Below, piece after piece: positions 57,470 to 64,000 of a DNA stretch of 64,000 nt (positions within the stretch are counted from its first letter, which is position 1; every line of letters starts with the position of its first letter). The DNA comes from Polytrichum commune (Eukaryota; Streptophyta; Polytrichopsida; Polytrichales; Polytrichaceae), in assembly GCA_950295325.1 (NCBI GenBank), contig OX485805.1, positions 10,602,501 to 10,666,500 on the forward strand, given 5' to 3'. The position numbers and the translations under genes are program-made. The notes below the pieces were generated by a model, which saw only the letters and a program-made list of their open reading frames with translations, was not told where the DNA came from and did no database searches.

Positions 57470-57790
57470 CTAACCTGACTAAATACTGTATTTCCAACAA
57501 CCTACCCTCTAGCTAAATACTGTATTTCCAGCAACCTACCCTCTGACTAAATACTATATTTCCAGCAACCTACCCTCTGACTAAACACTGTATTTCCATC
57601 AACTAAATACTGTATTTCCAACAACCTATCCTTTGACTAAACACTGTATTTCCAGCAGCATAACCCTGACTAAATACTGTATTTCCAGCAACCTACCCTC
57701 TGACTAAACACTGTATTTCCAGCAACTAAATATTGTATTTCCAACAACCTAAATATTATAGTTCCAGCAACTAAATACTGTATTTCCCAA
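57470..57790. repeat. Tandem repeat inside the split LTR
   Basis: About nine degenerate units of roughly 25-32 bp with core AAATACTGTATTTCCAGCAA and CCTACCCTCTGACT. Belongs to the right part of the minus-strand LTR. Confidence 0.85.
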
Positions 57791-58526
57791 AGCTCTAAGA
57801 GCTCAACTTCTTAGAGGAGAGAGAGCTTTAAATTCAACATGAATGTGGATGCTACAATTCTAAATGTCATGTTTCCAAACACTATAAATCTAAATATCAT
57901 GAATCTAAATTCTATAAGTCACATACAACAAGCTAAGCTCTAAATGTCTCAACCAAAGACTACTCCTATAAATGTCAAATTAACTTCGAGGTGAATTAGT
58001 CTCGGTTCTTCACCTTGAGACCTTGCACGCACATGTGCTCCGTTCTTGCTTCCCACACCCACACTTATAACACGTGGGGTGCCAATGAGCACGAAGGAAA
58101 GAGGATGAGAGAGGGAAGAGTGAGGGTTTATATAGTGAGTTGAGAGGGAGTAGGTGAGCACCCCCAAGGCTCAAGATAAGCCTTTTGATCGTCTTTTGAT
58201 CCTTTGTTACTTTGTAGGCTCTTATCCTATCCTCTAAGCCTTCAACTCTTAAACCAACAACTTAGGTCCTAATTCAAACATTTAAATCAAGGAGCTACCC
58301 TTGGTTCACCATACACTACGCTCACCTAACTAAGGAATTTTCTTCACATCCCTAAACTTTTAATCAACTATTCCACTTGAGCCTAAGGTCTAAACATAAC
58401 TTCATTCAAACTTCATTCAAACTTCACTCTTTTTATATTTTTGTGAATAATCATAAAACATAAAAACATAACTTCTAATGGTTTCGAAGAATTAAGAACA
58501 CATGTGAGTACCATTTTGGGCTCACA

Positions 58527-59351
58527 TTATGTCACAAAATCTCTTGATTGCTTGCTTAGACTTTAGCTTGTTGAATCTACCTCAAGTCTTGTGCTTGTGG
58601 TTCGTTTTTCTTCACAGTTTGGCCAATGGTCTTTGTGGTATTGGATTTGTTTTGAATTTTTCGGCTACATTTTGAAGCCTTGAACTTGAATTGAATTTAG
58701 TTCAGGGTTGCTTTGACTTTGGTTTCTTTTGCATTCATTAATCTTACCCTTCTTGTTGATTGCTTTAGGCCTTGCACTTGAGGTTTTTTTTTTTAATTAT
58801 GATCTTTAAGCTAATTTCCTTTATTTTGCATGAAATAAAGACAGTCACAAACAAGATCACTAAGAGGTCTTATCTTGCTTTAGCGACACACTTAGTTCAT
58901 ATCAATTTGGAAAATCATAATCCAATATTTATGAATATGATAGCATTTATGAGAGATCCATTGGTATCTATCGTCTCGTCAATATCATGAGTATAATATT
59001 TGAAATTGGAAGTAAATTTTTTATAAAATACATCATTTTTGTGATATTCAAATTATGGTTATTGTTATGTACATCGCATCTTGTGAGCCATCCAAATTGC
59101 TCATGGTTTTAATTAAGGCTTACTTTCTAGTTAGGAAATAAAGTTAACTCTTAGGAGTTAGATTAATATCAATTGGTTAGCATTGTTAGATAATGAGGTA
59201 ATTCAAGAAGACATGGGACGACGTTGTGTGAATGAAGGCGGGTGTGGATGAAGGCATATGAAAAATACATGAATGTAGAGGTAGTTTGCAGATCCTCTAA
59301 TTAGCCATTCATGAACCAAATGCAAACGTTGGTGTCATGTGTATTTTGATG
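58527..59351. other. No gene recognised
   Basis: AT-rich sequence between two LTRs. Only short, featureless open frames. Confidence 0.5.
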
Positions 59352-59356
59352 AACTA

Positions 59357-60805
59357 TGTGACACCACCCTTAAGCGTCCTAGTCCAGGTGATGGCTTTGA
59401 GAATCACATGTATCTCTTACAACCTTGAACCATGTGCAAGGCCATTTTCATGTTCAAAGGAACACATATTGTTTCACTCAGTGTACTTTATTAATGTTAG
59501 CCTCTTGGCTTGTGGTAGAATTGGCTTTCTCAAGAGTCCAACCCGCGGCTTAGCCATACATGCCCTTAAGGACACTCCCCTCACTCTTTTAATCTTCACT
59601 TTCTTTTTCTTGCCATTGCAAGAATCCTCCACATTCTCCATTAACTATGCACTTGATTTATGGTGACTTGAGAGTGTGCAAGTGTTAAGAAACACTTTAC
59701 TCCATAGTCAATGTTACATGCAATCACATGTGACTTCCACACACACATCGCCTATCCTATTGAGCTTAACACTTGTCTAGGAACTATTTTAATCTACAAA
59801 TGGTCTAACACCCTTATGGCTAGTTTAGTGGCACCCTCTACTTAATCTTAGCCTTAGCTTGCTAAACCAGCCAACCGGCTAATTAACCTATCGGTCCAAA
59901 TCCGGCCTATTTACCGGCAGTCCCTTGGTTAACCTGGAAGCAGCAACTAAGTTTGGTGCAGCTCAGCTGCCCAGCAGTAACTAAGTTTGGTTCAGTTCGG
60001 CTGCCTAGCAGCAACTAAGTTGGTTCAGTCTCAGCTGCCCAGCAGCAACTAAGCTTGGTTCATTTCGGCTGCCCAGCAGCAACTAAGTTGGTGCAATCTC
60101 AGCTGCCCAGCATCAACTAAGTTGGGTGCAGTCTCAGCTCCCCAGCAGCCTAATACCACAGAGTTCCAATATCTGAACAGGCAACCCAGCTACTAGTTGC
60201 ACCTTAATACAAACCCTCTCATCCACTAATCAAATGTTTTCTAGGTTCTTTTTCTTCTTTTTCTTTTCTTTGCTCCTAAGTCATGAACTAATCTAACACA
60301 CTAATTTCACTAACTACTACCTAATCACCACGTGCAATCTTAAGCTCTAAGAGTTCACTCACTTGGGAGTCATTGAGAGAGAGAAAAAAAATGAGAGAGG
60401 GAAGCCTTAATTAAGTAGCAAAGAGAGAGAGAGGTCATGAGGTAAGGATAGGGTGAGAGGATTAGCACCTCCAATCACAACCCCTTAATCCCTTCCTCCT
60501 GAGTAGGGACTCATCCCATCCACAAAGCTCTTACATTCCTAAATCAACAAGGTGGATCCTAATGTGGGCATTTAACCCGCGGAGCTCACCTTGCCTAACC
60601 TTACTCCATACTCACCTAGTCAAGGCATCCCTTATTGAACTTAAACCTTGAAACAATCACACAACACCACCTAATGTCTAAACTTAAATCCACACCACAC
60701 TTCATTCTTTTTATATTTTTGTGAACAATCATAACACATCCAAGTCTAACTAAAATTGGTTTCAAAGAGTTAATCACCACATGTGGGCACCATTTTGGGC
60801 TCACA
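59357..60805 (-). mobile_element. Solo LTR of the same Ty3 group
   Basis: 1,449 bp, flanked by the 5-bp duplication AACTA (59352-59356, 60806-60810). On the minus strand it begins TGTGAGCCCAAAATGG and ends GACGCTTAAGGGTGGTGTCACA, with a change of spacer relative to the LTRs of the intact element. A tandem repeat CAGCTGCCCAGCAGCAACTA (about 59935-60150) lies inside. No internal region remains, so it is a recombination remnant, older than the element at 27345. Confidence 0.85.
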
Positions 60806-60810
60806 AACTA

Positions 60811-62870
60811 GTGAATTCTATAGGATCTAGGAAATTTGATCTCATTCATTGTGGACTCAAATTTGTGCCTAGACCTTTACAATATGAAATTTCTCTACCT
60901 TCCAATAGAGGTTGGATTCTAATCCTTTGTGAGTCATGAAATTTTTTCTCAAGTTATTAAAACAAATATTACAAAATATTTGCAAGTGTGCTTGCAACTG
61001 ATTTGTAATTGGAGTCACACTTGGCAAACAAATTGCTAAATGTATAATATGTACAAAATATGGTCACCATCAACCATGCAACATAAAATTCTTAATATCA
61101 AACTTCTTAGTAGCAATTACATACATGCCATATTTAAGTAAATCTTGACATATTTTTAAAATTTGGACTTTTTGGTTGCTTCAATTCTTATGGGTAGATC
61201 CATAGTTACGCTTCTGATATACTCAAATTTTATGTGAGATATGTGGATCTATAGTGAGTACTTGCATGTTATGCTACTAACATATATTGGAAAATATCAA
61301 ATATCAAATTCTTGATGTTAGATATATAAAAATAAATGTTCAATAGTAAAAACACGCTCAAACAAATTGTTATTAAACTTTTATAATCAACAATGCACAT
61401 TTTATCAAAGGATCTTACCAAACAATCCTATCGTAGGATCCTATATGCATGTTATAATTCTAGGATTGGCCCTAGTTTAGTTTAACTTACATATCAGATA
61501 CATCTACGTTCTTCAGATTGTCAAGGTGTTATGCAAAGGAGTGCATTTGTGGGTTGAGTTCAAATGCATGTGTGGGTTTTGTTTGCAAGGTGTAATAAGA
61601 GAAATGTGACAAAAAGGACTAAGATAGGGATTTAGGATAGAGGAGAAAGAATGACATTAAGAAGGTTGATATTACAAAGTTTAGAGTGTAATGGCCGGGG
61701 TTTCATGGCACTCGGGTAAAGTCATCCGATAACCAAAATCAGATGAGTCCAACAAGAGGCTTGGGTGGAGCTTAGTTTAATAAGCACCTTCGACTTGGCC
61801 CGCAAGACCCCTTGTCCCCTCTTCGTCATTAATATGAAGCACTTTTTATTCAGTAAATAGCAAATAGGTGGCAAGGGACCATGATGTGGCTTTAACTACT
61901 CTACGCTTCTTTTCTAACCTCCCACAAGTTGTCACCAAGACAATGATGTGACATTAAATTGTGGACAATTTTAGCTCCATCAAAATTTGGATTGTTGGAT
62001 CGATTCATGTGATGTCTCATCTATTTAGCAACAGGATTCATGATTTAGTAAGGTCCTTGCGATTATTGAAAGCTCGAAAGAAAAATTTCATTGTGACTTT
62101 GTTTTTGAACTTAGCAGGTTGAATATATTTTGGGTATATTATTGGCCAATTTCATTGTGACACGTGTTTTTGTTGCAAAAAATTGGTAACTATGAATGTT
62201 GCCATGTACTACTCAAATATAGCTGTCCACTACATATCGGAATTGAAGTGCACTGCATCAATTGGTGAAAATGCACTTGGCTCTGACAATGTGAGCATAT
62301 GCGGGTCGCAGCCTCACTTGAATGAAACTTTGGACGTGATCAGGCAAGATGATGCATGGAGAGAGTTCATAATGACAAAAGCTTGTTGACTTGCTCATGG
62401 ACATCATCCTGAGTAAATTATTTTCCATCATGTATGGCTTTTTAGGGGTGAAAACTTTCAATTGTCAAACCCCTACGTGCTCAAAGAGCTTGTAGTCAGT
62501 AGCCATGTTGTGCTTTCCAAACACTCCACAGTAGAATCAGATCAAGCACAAATAGCGGCAGCTCAGTAGCGGAATTTCCCGATCAAGGTTTTTTTTGGCG
62601 ATGGAGCTGGAATTGCCCATGAGAGGGCCACACGCCTCATGAGAACATGCTGAAGTGCATGGCAGAGTTGAATTATCCCATGCAAAAGATATTGTGTGTT
62701 GTGGTGTAATTAAGAAAAGAAGCATTGCAGCACATCGTTCAATCAATGTCTGCCTCCAGCCACCATGATCATAAAGGTGGAGGATGCGTAAAGTGGAGAT
62801 GCAGGCAAGGTGACATGATTTATTTTGTTAATGGAGATGAAAGTTATGTGAACGGATCCACCCAGAAGCA
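60811..62870. other. No gene recognised
   Basis: AT-rich. A plus-strand open frame at 62183-62389 (starts MVTMNVAMYYSNIAVHY) has no family resemblance and is not called. Confidence 0.5.
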
Positions 62871-62873
62871 ACG

Positions 62874-62880
62874 TATATAA
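62874..62880 (+). promoter_or_regulatory. TATA box of the secreted-protein gene
   Basis: TATATAA 103 bp before the chosen ATG, within ACGTATATAAGATG. Transcription would start about 30 bp downstream, leaving a leader of some 75 nt. Confidence 0.6.
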
Positions 62881-62982
62881 GATGTAGTGCTCTTGGAGTT
62901 CATCATCCATTGCAATCAGTTCTCCACAGCTCTCAAACTTGCCACCGCAGTTGCTTACTACTTCCAACACTCACTCGATCCA

Positions 62983-63375
62983 ATGGCTTCCAGTGTCAAG
63001 CCTACTCTCATGTTCATGCTCCTTGTAGCCATGGCCATGGCCATGGCCGCCCAAGTGAGCGGTCACAATGTGTCTTGCAAGAACGAGTATTGCAAGCCTA
63101 TCACAGTGAACGGCATCACGATAGGTGTGAACGCCACCGTGATTGTCGTTGTTGACGATGTTCTCAAAACACTCACGTGCAAAGTGCCCACCTTATTGGG
63201 TGGTACGTCCACATACGTCGTCAATTGTCCATCGGCGGTGACCGCGATTGTACTTGTTGAAGTGAATTTGTGTCTCGTAGTGAAGGTGGTTGGTAGCACC
63301 TTGGGTGCGTTGTTGAACATAATCCTCGGCATCCTTGGATGTCTTAAAGTCAGCCTTCCACTGTGTTTATTATAA
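62983..63375 (+). CDS. Small secreted hydrophobic Cys-containing protein
   Basis: 130 residues starting MASSVKPTLMFMLLVAMAMA, a classical signal peptide with likely cleavage after QVSG. An upstream in-frame ATG-less extension to 62887 was not used because it would place the signal peptide internally. The mature part of about 102 residues has seven cysteines (NVSC, NEYC, TLTC, VVNC, NLC, LGC, PLC) and is rich in Val, Leu, Ile and Thr. It has one N-glycosylation sequon at NVS and one at NAT. The family is not recognised. It could be an apoplastic or surface-active protein, but that is a guess. No intron is needed. A TATA box is well placed upstream. Confidence 0.6.
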   Translation: MASSVKPTLMFMLLVAMAMAMAAQVSGHNVSCKNEYCKPITVNGITIGVNATVIVVVDDVLKTLTCKVPTLLGGTSTYVVNCPSAVTAIVLVEVNLCLVVKVVGSTLGALLNIILGILGCLKVSLPLCLL

Positions 63376-63830
63376 ACGTCTTCCACAAACTAATCCTCAG
63401 GTTATCTTCATGTACAACTCTTCATTTTGACTCCTCTTAGTGTTCCACTAGAATTGTTGTCCTTCTTTCACTCGCGATCACAAGTCCAAAGCTTACATTT
63501 GGTTTGTCAACAAGTATGATCAAATTTGTCTCTAGAAGCACAATGATGTTTTGAAATGTGGTGTGCAACATCTTTGTGCGGTCATGGAGGTGGTGGTTAT
63601 CCCATCCTAGTGTAGGTTGCACAATACAACGTAGGTTAGGAATGACAATCACGGCAACTACATTATGATTTCTTTACGGTGTGGTTTTTGTGTTTACAGG
63701 TGTCACCAACTCCAATGTTGGTCTTGAAAGGGGTGCTAAATATTTCTCCTCCACTTGACCGCTTGAGGATTGCAATCTCTAGAGAGAGAGAGCTGAAGTG
63801 CAATCATCCACATCATGTGGCCAACCTTCC

Positions 63831-63868
<38 letters not shown>

Positions 63869-64000
63869 TTCTATTTTGCAACCCTTTTTCATAAGAATTA
63901 GTATCCCAATTCCATATTATTGAAATCCTAGAAATTGATCTATTCTAGGGGAGCTTTTGATGGATAGGGGTACTAAGAGATGCATATGTATTAGTGCATA
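63376..64000. other. No gene recognised
   Basis: Downstream flank of the secreted-protein gene; a possible acceptor (TGTTTACAG) lies at about 63692-63700 but no exon could be assigned. Confidence 0.4.
63833..63865. repeat. (TA)n microsatellite
   Basis: Pure TA run of about 16 units. Confidence 0.95.

Larger units (their letters stand above)
45166..58526 (-). mobile_element. Related LTR on the minus strand, split by a LINE
   Basis: The two parts are about 45166-45725 and 57436-58526. The right end reads GGGCTCACA (minus strand TGTGAGCCCAAAA...), as in the Ty3 LTR above. The part near 58010-58180 matches the promoter portion (TATATAG on the minus strand). The left part encodes SLRACVAKAVGWTLEA. 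The left border is not clear and no target duplication was matched. It is older than the element at 27345 and probably a solo or partial LTR. Confidence 0.65.

Overview
The window is nuclear DNA of a land plant, most likely a seed-free one (moss, lycophyte or fern grade; this is an inference). The evidence is TTTAGGG telomere-type repeats, a multi-exon cytochrome P450, spliceosomal introns throughout, a Ty3 LTR element, a hAT transposon with 8-bp target duplications, and a very large non-LTR retrotransposon.

Region 1 (1 to about 20.3 kb) is unlike the rest. It holds two inverted, diverged copies of one gene: copy A on minus (1-2394, leaving the window) and copy B on plus (from 13105). The protein has a ParB/sulfiredoxin/DGQHR-like domain followed by what reads as a beta-class DNA-methyltransferase-like domain. 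Copy B runs in phase towards an FCP1/NLI-type HAD phosphatase-like gene (18125-19879). Between the copies lies an intact-looking two-exon gene for a DUF7869/RNase H-fold transposase-like protein (7608-10697). All of this is threaded with a 20-bp dyad, TTTGGGTCGNNCGACCCAAA: about 30 exact and at least 7 near copies. They sit mostly in introns and upstream DNA, as tandem arrays whose repeat length differs from array to array (33, 46, 57, 56, about 65 bp). The arms are fixed and the two central bases vary freely. I saw no copy in the remaining 43 kb. This is the best candidate for an undescribed system.

Region 2 (22.1-39.5 kb) is a minus-strand P450 gene of the CYP85-clan type, reconstructed here as eight exons with the first exon not found. 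Its 12.6-kb intron holds a non-autonomous hAT-type element (26972-38799, 8-bp target duplication), itself invaded by a young, whole-looking Ty3 element (27345-38757, 5-bp target duplication).

Region 3 (39.8-44.1 kb) is a hAT transposon with TIRs and an 8-bp duplication; its transposase gene is broken. Region 4 (about 45.2-58.5 kb) is an LTR on the minus strand split by an 11.7-kb LINE (45726-57425, 10-bp duplication). The LINE carries a 2A-like peptide motif, an APE endonuclease, RT, RNase H and a C-terminal PD-(D/E)xK-like domain, which resembles Dualen/RandI elements. Region 5 (59357-60805) is a solo LTR with a 5-bp duplication. Near the right edge is a small secreted cysteine-containing protein gene (62983-63375) with a TATA box.
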